In this document: positions 34,200 through 45,555 of the stretch, one piece after another
Layout of the letters: every line of letters starts with the position of its first letter
Numbering within the stretch: position 1 is the first letter of the stretch
Origin: Pardosa pseudoannulata
Taxonomy: Eukaryota > Arthropoda > Arachnida > Araneae > Lycosidae
Direction of reading: 5' to 3'
Length of the DNA: 64,000 nucleotides
Assembly: GCA_032207245.1 (NCBI GenBank)
Contig: CM063509.1
Location: 99,969,752 to 100,033,751 of the forward strand
Notes under the pieces: generated by a model
Told to the model about the DNA's origin: nothing
The model's input: only the letters and a program-made list of their open reading frames with translations
The model's database searches: none
Program-made: the position numbers and the translations under genes

Positions 34200-36480
34200 T
34201 TTTATAACGAATAAAAAATACGCTATTATATTAAATGCATTTTAGATTTAAAGACACTATATCGTTTTAATTAAGTGAGACTAAAACTTTAAACTCGAGT
34301 TATTAAAAATTTAACATTAAAAATTCTCTTTCAAAGAAAATCTTTCATTTTCTTCCAAACTTCAATAGAATATCTTTTTGTGGAATTTCCAAATAATCGA
34401 AGCGATTTTCTGTCATCAAAACTCTTTTTGTCTTTTGGAAATTTCGCCTCGTTTCCGGATCATTTCCTCCTCGGTCATAAAACACTAATAAAGCATAGTT
34501 CTTCGAAATCAGAACTCAGTTTTTCTTTTTTTCAGGGGAGGGGGTTTCTAGAGATCAGAACATTTTGGTTCGGCCATTTACAACATATGTAAGACTTTCT
34601 TTTAAAACCTGCTGATTGAGAAAAAAAAATTCTTATCTGACTTGGTGATAAATCCTCGAAATTTTTATAATTGCTCGGTATGTGATTTTCAACTTCAGAA
34701 TGAACCTTTCATTCAACTACAAAAAACTTGGGTACATATTATCTTCAGAGACTTGAAATTTTCATTATGTAATAATAGCCTTTATTCGGTTCATCATAAA
34801 ATAAAATTCCGGCTCTTTTACGAATGAATTTTTTACAAGTTCTTTAATAACGTTCTATTTTTTTTAAACTATTTAGCTTTGACATTTCAATGACTACATT
34901 TTTTTAATAATAATAACATAAAAATTATACTCCGAATGAAAAGCGTGAAATTTACTTTCAAGCAGGGTAACTTTTGAAATGGGTATATTAGAAACTAAAT
35001 ACTTATATCAAATTGAACTAAAATCTTCGTTTTATTTTGTAAACCAAAATTTTAAAAGTATCTGGTCGAATACTGGCCGATTGGTTAGGGCGCTGATCGT
35101 CGGTACCAGAGTTCATGGGTTCGAATCCCCCTATATCATGAATGTTTGTAGCCGTTCAAAATGGGATTTAAGCTGTAGGTCCCGGTCTCATTAACCCTCG
35201 TGGGCAAAACAGTAGACCGTAGCGATCTAAACCAAACCAAACTTAAAAGTATCTGGCAATGTAAAATTTAAAAGGTGTGACGTTGTTGAGAAATTGAAAA
35301 TTAAAAAAAATTAGCTTTTAACATGCTACAAAGTAAAGTACATAGCTCGTATTAATATAACGAAGGTTCACAAAATAAAAAAAAATAATAATTAGCTTCT
35401 ATTTGATAAAAGAATGTTTCTAATTTACAAATTTCGAAATTATTTTGACGATAAGTAGATTTTATTAATAAATTTAAATACGCTCTATCCTTTTAATTAA
35501 GTGAGGCTAAAATTTTAAATTCGAGTCAGTAGGAATTTAACATTAAAAATTATCTTTAGAAGAAAATGAAAGATTTTGTTTAAAACTTCAATAGAATATC
35601 TTTTTGTAGAGTTTCCAAATAATCAAAGCTATTTTCTGACATCAAAACACTTTTTAACTCTTTTTGTCTTTTGGAAGTTTCGCCGCGTTTCCAGATCATT
35701 TCCTCCTAGGTCATAAAACACTAATAAAGCATAGTTCTTCGAAATCAGAACTCAGTTTTTCCTTTTTTTTAGGGGAGTTGGTTTCTAGAGATCAGAACGT
35801 TTTGGTTCAGCCATTTACAATATATTTAAATCTTTCTTTTAAAACCTGCTGCTTCAGAAAAAAAAAATTTATCTGACTTGATGATATAACCTGGAAATTT
35901 TTATAATTGCTCCGTATGTGATTTTCAACTTCATAATGAACCATTCATTCAACTACAAAAAACTTGGGGACATATTATTTTCCGAGACGTGAAATTTTTA
36001 TCATGTAATAATAGCTTTTATTTGGTTCATCATAAAATAAAATTTCGGCTTTCTCGTATGAAATTTTTCCAAGTTCTTTAAAAACGCTTTTTTTTAAACT
36101 ATTTAGCTTTGATATTTCAATGACTACATTTTTTAATAATAATAACATAAAAATTATACTCCGAATGAAAAGCGTGAAATTACTTACCAGCAGGGTAACT
36201 TTTGAAATGGGTATATTAGAAACTAAACACTTATATCAAATTGAACTAAAATCTTCATTTTATTTTGTAAATCAAAACTTTAAAAGTATCTGATAATTTA
36301 AAATTTAAAAAATGTGAAGTTATTGAGAAATTGAAAATAAAAAAAAATAGCCTTTATTATGTTACAAAGTAAAATATATAGCTCTTATTAACTTAATGTA
36401 GGTTCACAAAATAAAAAAAAAGGTAATTAGCTTCTATTTGATAAAAGAAAGTTTCTAATTTACAAATTTCGAAATTATTT
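34200..36480. repeat. ~1-kb tandem duplication
   Basis: 34371-35050 and 35591-36290 align closely. Both contain cttcaatagaatatcttttt, gtcataaaacactaataaag, cgaaatcagaactcag and ggtttctagagatcagaa. The offset is 1220 bp including a 177-bp SINE and its duplicated site in the first unit. A third, shorter start appears at about 36490 (ggtttctagagatcagaagg) after losing about 300 bp. Short frames in the units differ between copies, so they are not genes. Confidence 0.88.
35066..35242 (+). mobile_element. S1 SINE with 14-bp target duplication
   Basis: Diverged S1 copy (actggccgattggttaggg, gggttcgaatccc, then the S1 body) ending in ccaaaccaaac. The flanks ttaaaagtatctgg at 35052-35065 and 35243-35256 are identical. 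It sits in the first ~1-kb unit only, so it inserted after that duplication. Confidence 0.9.
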
Positions 36481-36484
36481 TGAC

Positions 36485-38830
36485 GGTAAGTTTTCTTTTT
36501 TTCAGGACAGGGGGTTTCTAGAGATCAGAAGGTTTTGGTTCAGCCATTTACAATATATTTAAGTATTTCTTTTAAAACCTGCATCTTGAGCAAAAAAAAT
36601 TCTTATCTGACTTGCTAATAAATCCTCGAAATTTTAATAATTGCTCCGTATGTGATTTCCAACTTCATAATTAACCATTCATTCAACTATAAAATACTTG
36701 ATGACATATTATCTTCCGAGACTTGAAATTTTCATTATGTAATAATAGCCTTAATTAAATTCATCATAAAATCAAATTTCGGCTCTTTTACGAATAAATT
36801 TTTTACAAATTCTTTAATAATGTTCTATTTTAAAAATACTATTTAGCTTTGACATTTCAAGCACTACATTTTTTTAATAATAATAACAACATAAAAATTA
36901 TACTCCAAATGAAAAGAGAGAAACTCTTTTACCTGCAGGATAATATCAAATATCAAATTTTATATCAAATTGAACTAAAATTTTCGTTTTATTTTGTAAA
37001 CCAAACCTTAAAAAGTATCTGACAATTTAAAATTTAAAAAATGGGATGTTGTTGATTTATTACAAGAATTTTAATAACGTACTATTTTTAAAAAACTATT
37101 TAGCTTTGACATTTCAAGCACTACATTTTTTTAATAACAATAACCTAAATATTATACTCCAAATGAAAAGAGTGAAGTTCATTTACCAGCAGGATAACTT
37201 TTGAAATGGGTATGTTAGAAACTAAATTTTTATATCAAATTGAACTAAAATCTCCGTTTTATTTTGTAAACCAAATCTTAAAAAGTATCTGACAATTTAA
37301 AATTTAAAAAATGGGATGTTGTTGATTTATTACAAGAATTTTAATAACGTTCTATTTTAAAAAACTATTTAGCTTCGACATTTCAAGCACTACATTTTTA
37401 TTAATAATAATAACATAAAAATTATACTCCAAATGAAAAGAGTGAAATTCACTTACTAGCAGGATAACTTTTGAAATGGGTATGTTAGAAACTAAATTTT
37501 TATATCAAATTGAACTAAAATCTTCGTTTTATTTTGTAAACCAAATCTTAAAAAGTATCTGACAATTTAAAATTTAAAAAATGGGATGTTGTTGATTTAT
37601 TACAAGAATTTTAATAACGTCTATTTTTAAAAAACTATTTAGCTTCGACATTTCAAGCACTACATTTTTTTAATAATAATAACATAAAAATTATACTCCA
37701 AATGAAAAGCGTGAAATTCATTTACCAGCAGGATAACTTTTGAAATGGGTATATTAGAAACTAAATTTTTATATCAAATTGAACTAAAATCTTCGTTTCA
37801 TTTTGTAAACCAAATCTTAAAAAGTATCTGACAATTTACAATTTAAAAAATGGGATGTTGTTGATTTATTACAAATTCTTTAATAACGTCTATTATAAAA
37901 AACTATTTAGCTTCGACATTTCAAGCACTACATTTTTATTAATAATAATAACATAAAAATTATACTCCAAATGAAAAGCGCGAAATTCATTTATCAGCAG
38001 GATAACTTTTGAAATGGGTATGTTAGAAACTAAATTTTTATATCAAATTGAACTAAAATCTCCGTTTTATTTTGTAAACCAAATCTTAAAAAGTATCTGA
38101 CAATTTAAAATTTAAAAAATGGGATGTTGTTGATTTATTACAAGAACTTTAATAACGTTCTATTTTAAAAAACTATTTAGCTTTGACATTTCAAGCACTA
38201 AATTTGTTTAATAATAATAACATAAAAATTATACTCCAAATGAAAAGAGAAAAATTCATTTACCAGCAGGATAACTTTTGAAATGGGTATGTTAGAAACT
38301 AAATTTTTATATCAAATTGAACTAAAATCTCCGTTTTATTTTGTAAACCAAATCTTAAAAAGTATCTGACAATTTAAAATTTAAAAAATGGGATGTTGTT
38401 GATTTATTACAAGTTCTTTAATAACGTTCTATTTTAAAAAACTATTTAGCTTCGACATTTCAAGCAATACATTTTTTTAATATTTAATAACATAAAAATT
38501 ATACTCCAAATGAAAAGAGTGAAATTCATTTACCAGCAGGATAACTTTTGAGATGGGTATGTTAGAAACTAAATTTTTACATCAAATTGAACTAAAATCT
38601 TCTCTTCATTTTGTAACTAAAACTTTAAAAGTACCTGACAATTTAAAATTTAAAATATGTGGCGATGTTGAGAAATTGAAAATAAAAAAATTTCCTTTAT
38701 TATGCTACAAAGTATATAACACGTATTAATATACGGTAGGTACACAAAATAAAAAAAAGATAATTAGCTTCTGTTTGATAAAAAAAGTTTGTAATTTACA
38801 AATTTCGAAATTATTTTGACGGTAAGTAGT
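36485..38830. repeat. 270-bp tandem array derived from the ~1-kb unit
   Basis: The word gggatgttgt recurs at 37043, 37313, 37583, 37852, 38121 and 38390, with a diverged form at 38660. The spacing is 269-270 bp. Each unit is an internal deletion product of the ~1-kb repeat: it joins the ctatttagcttcgacatttc region to the caggataacttttgaaatgg region. Units differ by a few per cent. Confidence 0.93.
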
Positions 38831-39349
38831 TTTTCATATTTTCGGTTCATATATTAAATTTTTTTTCAACTATAATACTGTATATAATAAAACTAGATAA
38901 TTTTTATAAAGTTCGACAGTTATTAATTACTTTGTAAAACTTTTACTCTAAAGAAAATAGAATTCTCAATTTTAAACTGAACTAAAAATTAGGCTGAAAA
39001 AAAGACATATCAAATTGATATATAGGTGGAGGGTACAGTTTATATATACTTATATATTTTACATATTTACATATATAACTAATGTATAACATTATAGTAT
39101 ATGTAGTGTAATATATACTAATATATACTAGATCTACAATATATATAATGAATATTCATATACCGGGAGACCATAGTTTTTGATCGATTTACTCTTCTAG
39201 GAAGCATTGAAACTTTTAGGTCTGAAAAATATACATCCGTTTACATATCAAAAAGCATTAATGAGGCAAAATGTAGCCTGTGTTGATATCTCTACGATTT
39301 CAAACAGAAAATTATGAAAAGTTCAAATGTGCTTCAACATTTACATGTG
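38831..39349. other. AT-rich spacer
   Basis: Contains a tatata-rich stretch at 39040-39150. No gene or repeat that I can support. Confidence 0.4.
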
Positions 39350-39357
39350 ACCAGCAG

Positions 39358-40015
39358 CAGGGCCCGACTAAGATACTTTTGTTCCCAGAGCACAATCCAA
39401 TTTTTGTGTCCTCCACCCCCATTGCAAATTTATAGCGACAAGTGATTATCATAATCACAGTCATATAAAAATTATAACATTGAATTAGCAAACATATTTA
39501 AGAAATTATCATTAAAGTAATATTCAAAATCAAAAACACTAAATTTTCGTTTTACGTAATCATTATTATCTCTGTTTAGCCATGATAAAAATTAAGGACT
39601 TTTAAAGACCTAGAATGACCCGCTTTTTTTATTTTTACCCTGTCACACTCACAAGCTCTGTAGTGCAGAAAATAAATAATAATAGAATAAAAAATAATTT
39701 AAATTGATGAGATGATTTAATGGTTTATAGTGGTACGTTGCTAATAATCTGTCTTATAAATATGCAATAACCCATAGGATAAAAAGAACACCAAGTTTGT
39801 TGAGGGAATTAATTATCAGGTAAATAACAGTAAAATTAATGTGAAACAATATAGTTCATGACAATCACAATTACCTCGTACAATAATTTATTAAAATTTA
39901 ACGGTGGTAGCGTATGTGTGCAATTTTTCCCCACTTAATATGTGTTTCAAGCACTCGACTAAATTTTCGTGCCCAGGGCACGTGCCCCGAGTGCCAGTGC
40001 GATAATCAGGCCCTG
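39358..40015. mobile_element. hAT-type MITE, 658 bp
   Basis: The ends are cagggcccgactaagatac and, read inward from the right, cagggcctgattatcgcac. The flanks accagcag (39350-39357) and tccagcaa (40016-40023) share ccagca within an 8-base window. Near both ends lie matching cgtgcccagg/ttcccagagc blocks. No transposase is present. Confidence 0.75.
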
Positions 40016-40023
40016 TCCAGCAA

Positions 40024-40690
40024 TAGACCTTTTCAAAACGACAAAACAAAAGATATACAAAATGTCACCGCGTACTGACGTGTTCATAAAAGAGCATCGG
40101 AAATTCATCCTTTTATAATACGTCGCATCTGGGAACAGCCGCATAAAACGCACCAGCTGCGGTTAAAGCGAAAATTATTCAACCGTGCCAAAAATTCAAA
40201 GCCCCTTTTCCTTCAGCCTAACTTCCCGGGAATATAATATTGAAAATGCGTTTTCAAAACGTCTTTGAAAAGAATTAGTTTGAAATTTCGTATACGTTAA
40301 ATTTCGTTTTGCAGTTTTTCTTTCTCCTTCATTTTGTAAAGTGTAGAATTCAGAAAGTTGGCTTTTTGAAATTCCCTTGAAGTAAGGGAACACATCACCT
40401 TTAATTAAAGTTTTTTTTCTTATTTTTCGCTTATCATATCGGTTTTAAATATCTGATAGGTTTCGTTTACCTTGACTTTATTTTAGAATGTTCAGGATTT
40501 CAAATTATTAAAAAAACTCTTTTTTTCCAGCATTTCTAAGAATTTTTTTTAATTCCTTCAAATTTGACGTAAGAGCTTTGTGGCTTTCGTTTTTAATAAT
40601 CTTTAGTTTCTTGAAATCCTGTAATATATAAAAAGCACAAATTTCTAAGTTACGTGTGTTGATGTAATGTACAATGGTCTCGACCATCTC
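40024..40690. other. unassigned AT-rich DNA
   Basis: Two short minus-strand frames (39959-40153, 40196-40393) have no family resemblance. No splice pair connects them to the genes nearby. Confidence 0.35.
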
Positions 40691-40691
40691 T

Positions 40692-40848
40692 TACCGAATG
40701 ATGGCTGAATAGTAGAGCGCTGCTCTTCGGTACTGGAGTTCGGGGGTCAAATCCCCTACTGGATTTGCTTAAAGCAGTAGGTCCCGATTTCATTAACTCT
40801 CGTGAACTAATCACTAGACCTTAGTGTCCAAACCAAACCAAACCTACC
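40692..40848 (+). mobile_element. S1 SINE with internal deletion
   Basis: Has gaatgatggctgaatagtag and ggggtcaaatcccc, then jumps past the catggatgttcgtagcc block to gcttaaagcagtaggtccc and the ccaaaccaaacc tail. Lies 33 bp before another S1 copy in the same orientation. Confidence 0.8.
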
Positions 40849-40881
40849 AGTACTACGAGTACCTACCTCTACTCAGACAGC

Positions 40882-41056
40882 CGAACGATAGCCGAATGGT
40901 TAGGGTGCTGGCCTTCGGTACCAAAGTTCAGGGGTTCGAATCCCATTATGCCATGGATATTCGTAGCCGTTCGGAATCGGATTTAAGCAGTAGGTCCCGG
41001 TCTCATTAGCCCTCATGTTGCAAAAACGTAGACCGTAACGCTTCAAACAAAACCTT
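40882..41056 (+). mobile_element. S1 SINE with 10-bp target duplication
   Basis: Complete S1 copy (gatagccgaatggttagggtg, ggggttcgaatccc, body). The flanks ctcagacagc at 40872-40881 and 41057-41066 are identical. It sits about 200 bp before the first PI3K exon. Confidence 0.88.
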
Positions 41057-41272
41057 CTCAGACAGCATGGATTTCTTGAGAAACGAAACCTACTTTGAAT
41101 TTTGATGAGAATCTACTAACAATAATTCGAATGAAATATCATATAATAAAAGAGATAGAATATAATAGACCTACAAGGAAGTCATGTGGTGTACAGATCA
41201 GATTTTTTTTTCTTTTTGTACTTAACGCGTTTGTCTAAAGTATTCATATCAATTCATTTTTGTGACTTGCAG

Positions 41273-41446
41273 GATGATCCCTTACCATTGCTTGGCGACT
41301 GGCGACAAGATCGGACTGATCGAGGTGGTTCCTGATGCAGATACCATCGCCAACATCCAGAAGAAGAAAGGATTTACCGCCACTTCCGCCTTTCAGAAAG
41401 GAACCCTCCTCGCCTGGCTCAAGGACCACAATCCAGACGAAAACAG
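41273..41446 (+). CDS. PI3K p110 catalytic subunit, kinase-domain exon (hinge)
   Basis: Encodes 58 codons from the kinase domain of a class I phosphoinositide 3-kinase. That family phosphorylates PtdIns(4,5)P2 at the 3-position at the plasma membrane, downstream of receptors such as insulin-type receptors. [19 protein letters not shown] matches the p110 segment that ends in the ATP-binding hinge (GLIEVV). TIANIQ and [13 protein letters not shown] follow. The acceptor cttgcag precedes 41273 and the donor aaacag|gtaa ends it. The exon ends after two bases of a codon, and the next exon supplies the third. No earlier exons of the gene are recognisable in the 41 kb upstream. Confidence 0.93.
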
Positions 41447-41587
41447 GTAAACTTGGCATCTTGGTATCTACCAGCAACTTTTGTATGTTGTGGAAAATCT
41501 ACAACACTGTGTGGTTGATTACTCGGGGATAGAAGAATAATATTCAGTTACTACAATAGAAAATAAAACTCTCATCAATCAGTAATA

Positions 41588-42323
41588 AAGGCTTTACCTC
41601 CACTTCCGCCTTTTAGAAAGGAACGCTCCTTGCCTGGCTCAAGGACCACAATCCTGGCGAAAACAGGTAATTTTGGCATCTAGGTATCTACCAGCACCTT
41701 TGGTAGCTTGTGGAAAATCTACAACACTGTGTGGTTAATTACTCGGAGATGGGAAAATAATATTCAATTACTACAATAAAAAATAAAACTATCATCAATC
41801 AGTAATAAAGGCTTTACTGCCATTTCCGCCTTCCAGAAAGGAATATTCCTCGACTGGCTCAAGGACCACAATCCAGACAAAACAGGTAAATTTGGCATCT
41901 TGGTATCTACCAGCAAATTTGGTATCTTGTGGAAAATCTACAACACTGTGTGGTTAATTACTCGGAGATGGGAAAATAATATTCAATTACAACAATAAAA
42001 AATAAAACTATCATCAATCAGTAATAAAGGCTTTACTGCCCTTTCACCTCCCAGAAAGGAATATTCCTCGACTGGCTCAAGGACCACAATCCAGACAAAA
42101 CAGGTAAATTTGGCATCTTGGTATCTACCAGCAAATTTGGTATCTTGTGGAAAATCTACAACACTGTGTGGTTGATTACTCGAGGATAGAAGAATAATAT
42201 TCAATTACTACAATAGAAATTAAAACTATCATCAATCAGTAATAAAGGCTTTACTGCCATTTCCGCCTTCCAGAAAGGAACGTTCCTTACCTGGCTCAAG
42301 GACCACAATCCAGGCGAAAACAG
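41588..42323 (+). repeat. four tandem copies of a PI3K exon 3' half plus intron
   Basis: Exon-like stretches at 41588-41666, 41807-41885, 42026-42103 and 42244-42323 repeat the last ~79 bases of the exon at 41273-41446, including its cag|gtaa donor. Period is 218-220 bp. Each is followed by the same intron piece: acttggcatcttggtatcta, ctacaacactgtgtggtt and atcatcaatcagtaataaag. Exon-like parts carry substitutions, and copies 3 and 4 each lack one base (gacaaaacag). None has an upstream acceptor of the original type. Confidence 0.93.
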
Positions 42324-42380
42324 GTAACTTTGGCATCTTGCTAGCTTGTGAAAATTTAACAACACTAAGGATTTTCTACA

Positions 42381-42503
42381 CTGTTTCCTCTGGACTGTGG
42401 TCCATGAACCAGGCGAGGAGCGTCCCTTTCTGGAAGGCGAAAATGGCGGCAAAACCTTTATTACTGATTGATGACAGTTTTATTTTCTACTGCTGTAATT
42501 GAA
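42381..42503 (-). repeat. inverted copy of the PI3K exon fragment
   Basis: The reverse complement reads gcaaaaccgccattttcgcc-type exon sequence through ggaaacag, then the intron side, with the order reversed relative to the neighbours. The flanking atgacagttttattttctac block is also inverted, so the whole unit was flipped, not just the exon part. Confidence 0.88.
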
Positions 42504-42544
42504 TATAATTGTGAAGTGGTTGAATACTCGTGGATAGGAGAATA

Positions 42545-42680
42545 ATAGTCAATTACTACAATAGAAAATAAAACTATCATCAATCAGTAATAAAGGCTTT
42601 ACCACCACATCCGCCTTCCAGAAAAGAACGCTCCTCGGCTGGCATAAGGACCAAAATCCAGACGAAAACGGGTAACTTAA
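42545..42680 (+). repeat. last direct copy of the PI3K exon fragment
   Basis: Exon-like bases 42594-42671 (ccgccttccagaaaagaacg, then cgaaaacggg|taac) are followed by a truncated intron piece. The donor is altered from aaacaggtaa to aaacgggtaa. Confidence 0.88.
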
Positions 42681-42963
42681 AAATATCATCAATCAGTAAT
42701 AAAATATACGATAAATTAAAATATATTGGAAAGTTTGCAGGAAGAGTGGTTCCGTAGCCAAATTGGTAAGTATACATTTGACATTTATAACTTTAAAGTA
42801 AATAAGTGGAAATTTAAAAATAATTTATTAAACTACTTTGTGATTTGTCACGATAGCTTTCCCTCATATCTATGGAGAATGGGAATTCATAACTGCCAAT
42901 GTTAATTACAAGGAACTGTTCAAAAAGGAAGATCTATGTATTGCATAATATTATGTTGTAACA

Positions 42964-44210
42964 CAGTGATTCTCAAACTTTTTTATCCCACGGGACCCTT
43001 TGTTTTACCACATACACAGTAAAGAAACCCCTGAATAAGTATTAGTTAAGAAGAAACAAAGAGCCTATTATTTTTCACTGATTAGACATAAGCATAAAAA
43101 CTAAACAGTATAAAGAAGCATAAAAAAGGTAGATAATACTTACAAAAGGGGACATGAGAGCAATTTCTACTTTAGTGAGATAATACAAGTAAAATGATAC
43201 ACTGATAAAAAGTAGCAATGGGATGAATGGCTTTGTTTTGGACTGTCACACAGTTCTTTAAAGTTTGGTTGTATTCAAGAGAGTTTTATTCTCGTGTTAC
43301 AGACACCACCAGAATTGAGACACTGGCACTATTTTATAAAGTGACTAGACGACCTGACAAACGTTGTCCTGTTTTAACGCTGTAAGTCAAAAAATTGTAA
43401 AATGATTTTAAATAAGTTATAAATCGGACCATTTTGATGGAAAATCAAGAAAAAAAATGTTAAAAGTACTTCATGCCACCATGCCTACAATCATCACAAA
43501 CGTAATTAGATTAAATTTAAATTCCGATATCGCCTGTAAGAGGATTCGATCTTGGGACTTCTCGTACTGAAGCCCGTTGCAAAGAACACAGCGCCACAGA
43601 TATGTTGGCAGTGAAGAGTTTCAAGAGACATAATAATAATCTCAATAAGCACATAATTCTGAATTTAAAAAAAAACATTTTCTATTGGATAAAATTGTGA
43701 ATCTAAACCATTTTCGAATCAACTTAATGGCATACACAAAATTTCATCGAAATCAGTCCAGCCGTTTAGGAGGAGTTCTATTACAAACACACGGACAGTA
43801 GAATTTTATATATATGGATGATATTGAACAGTTTGATGTCAGTTCAATAAATTTTTCATACTTTTCCGAAAAGTAAAAGGTTTTTTTATTTATGACAAAT
43901 GATATTTTTATCCATAATTATTCCTATAGTTATCCATAATTATTAAATTTTGTGTTACATTAGGGAAGTATTGGTCCAAAGAATCACTGAGAAAGTCACG
44001 ATGTTAGGTAACATCCTCATATTACTTATTTTCTACATCTGAGTTTAACCCTGAGAGAAAGGATATTATTGTTGAATAACGGTCAAGTTTATTACTGTGG
44101 AAAGTTAAATAATGATTTTATAAATTATCTTTACAAGATCGGTGGTGTATAAAAAATTCTCGAGAAACCCCTAGAGGATCGTTGCAAAACCCTTGAACTC
44201 TGAGAAACTA
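42964..44210. mobile_element. hAT-like element interrupted by a Helentron-like copy
   Basis: Left end cagtgattctcaaactttttt with a gggaccc block nearby. The right end, read inward, is gtagtttctcagagttcaag with a ggggtttctcg block. These are the usual ends of hAT derivatives. I could not find a convincing 8-base target duplication. The interior is split at 43342-43822. Confidence 0.45.
43342..43822 (-). mobile_element. Helentron-like non-autonomous element, inverted copy
   Basis: Reverse complement of the element at 818-1288. Its start is tatatataaaattctactgt with agaactcctcctaaacggctgg; its end is ggacaacgtttgtcaggtcg then tctagtc. The two are similar along about 480 bp with indels. Confidence 0.6.
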
Positions 44211-45079
44211 CGAACTTTGAAAAACTTGGGACAGTTTCAGACATGCCAACTACTCCAGATTCTCTGGAGCAACTCCACAGAAATGAGAAAATTTGATAAC
44301 TCCGGAAGCTTCTCAGATTTCTCTGGAAAATAACAAAATATTTGAACAGCTGAAAGATTACAATTCAGCAATTAAATACAAAGTTTTGCACAAAAATAGT
44401 GCTGAATATTACTATTTTCACATAGTAATGCTGTATGTTAAAAGTTTTCAGTACTGTGCGGAAAAACCTAACTGAATTTAGGTGAAATTTGAGTAGACAA
44501 ACTCTAGAATCCCTGATGATAGAAAAATGGAGATATTTTAATTAGGATCAATGTTGATATAAGAAACACTGTTTTAAAAAATAAGTTGTTAAAGCTAGAA
44601 AAGCTACTCATAAAGTTTTAAATGCATAAACTTTACTTTACCTTTTACAATTTACTACTGTGTTAATATTTTAAATTTAATTTTAATTTAGAAACCAATA
44701 AGATATGTACTTATATAATGTGTAATTAGCAAGTTAAAATTTCAAACTACGCTATTGCTCCGGACATAAGTGCCTGAATGTTGGCATGTCTGCAGTCTAA
44801 TTAACCTTTTAATTAGACATCCCGTTGTTTTCTCACAGCTTTGATAAGAAAACGAACCTAATAACCTTGCAGAATATCCAATCTTTTGATTCTTAAGTTG
44901 CTGTGAGCGCTCTTATTTCACGATTGGCTACTCTGCATCGATGACACAAATTATGTTGCTTTTTCGTTCGGAGATTAAAGTAGTAAATTTTTCATTGATA
45001 GGTACTCCGTAATAAACAATACCTTGACCTTCAACTTGATTTTAAGAAACTCTGTGCTAACCTATAGCTTTCTTTACAG
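44211..45079. other. PI3K intron sequence
   Basis: AT-rich, no repeat recognised. The 60-codon frame at 44293-44475 has no family resemblance. It ends at the acceptor tttctttacag (to 45079). Confidence 0.5.
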
Positions 45080-45197
45080 TCTGAACAAAGCTGCCAAGGA
45101 ATTCACACTGTCTTGCGCCGGTTACTGTGTCGCTACATACGTCCTGGGTGTAGCTGACAGACATAGTGACAACATCATGGTGAAAACCAATGGACAG
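45080..45197 (+). CDS. PI3K p110 catalytic subunit, catalytic-loop exon
   Basis: Encodes [20 protein letters not shown] and then [12 protein letters not shown], the catalytic loop with its Asp-Arg-His and the downstream Asn that binds metal. The acceptor tctttacag lies before it. Its first base completes the serine codon started by the exon at 41273-41446. The donor ggacag|gtaat leaves phase 0. The segment matches the p110 catalytic subunits of animals closely and has no stop. The two bases of phase information confirm the pairing of the two exons across 3.6 kb. Confidence 0.93.
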
Positions 45198-45550
45198 GTA
45201 ATATTTGTTAGATAAGAAATTGTGCATTTAGAGATGGATGCCTATTTAAGGATTTTATTTTTCATTTCTGAGCTTATTTTGGGTTACTTAGGAATATAAG
45301 ATTTAATGGTCTAATTGTTTTCAGTTAAGCTAATTTTTTCAGTGGGATTGTTTGAATTATTTATCCAAGCAAAGATTACACTGTTATTTCTAAAAAAAAT
45401 TAAATAAAAAAAAATTATAGATGGTACTATTGATATATACTTCTACTGACTGTCATAAAATATATCGTTTTATGGTATTATATGATTAAATTAAAATAAT
45501 GATTAAAACTTAATTTGAAATTGAAATGTTTTCTAAAATTCAACACACAC
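45198..45550. other. PI3K intron sequence
   Basis: AT-rich, nothing recognised before the Tc1 element. Confidence 0.5.
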
Positions 45551-45555
45551 ATATA

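Noticed and set aside
41588..42680. Real alternative PI3K exons
   Set aside because: The copies have no acceptor of their own, start inside the exon, include frameshifts and one inverted copy, so they are more likely non-functional duplicates.
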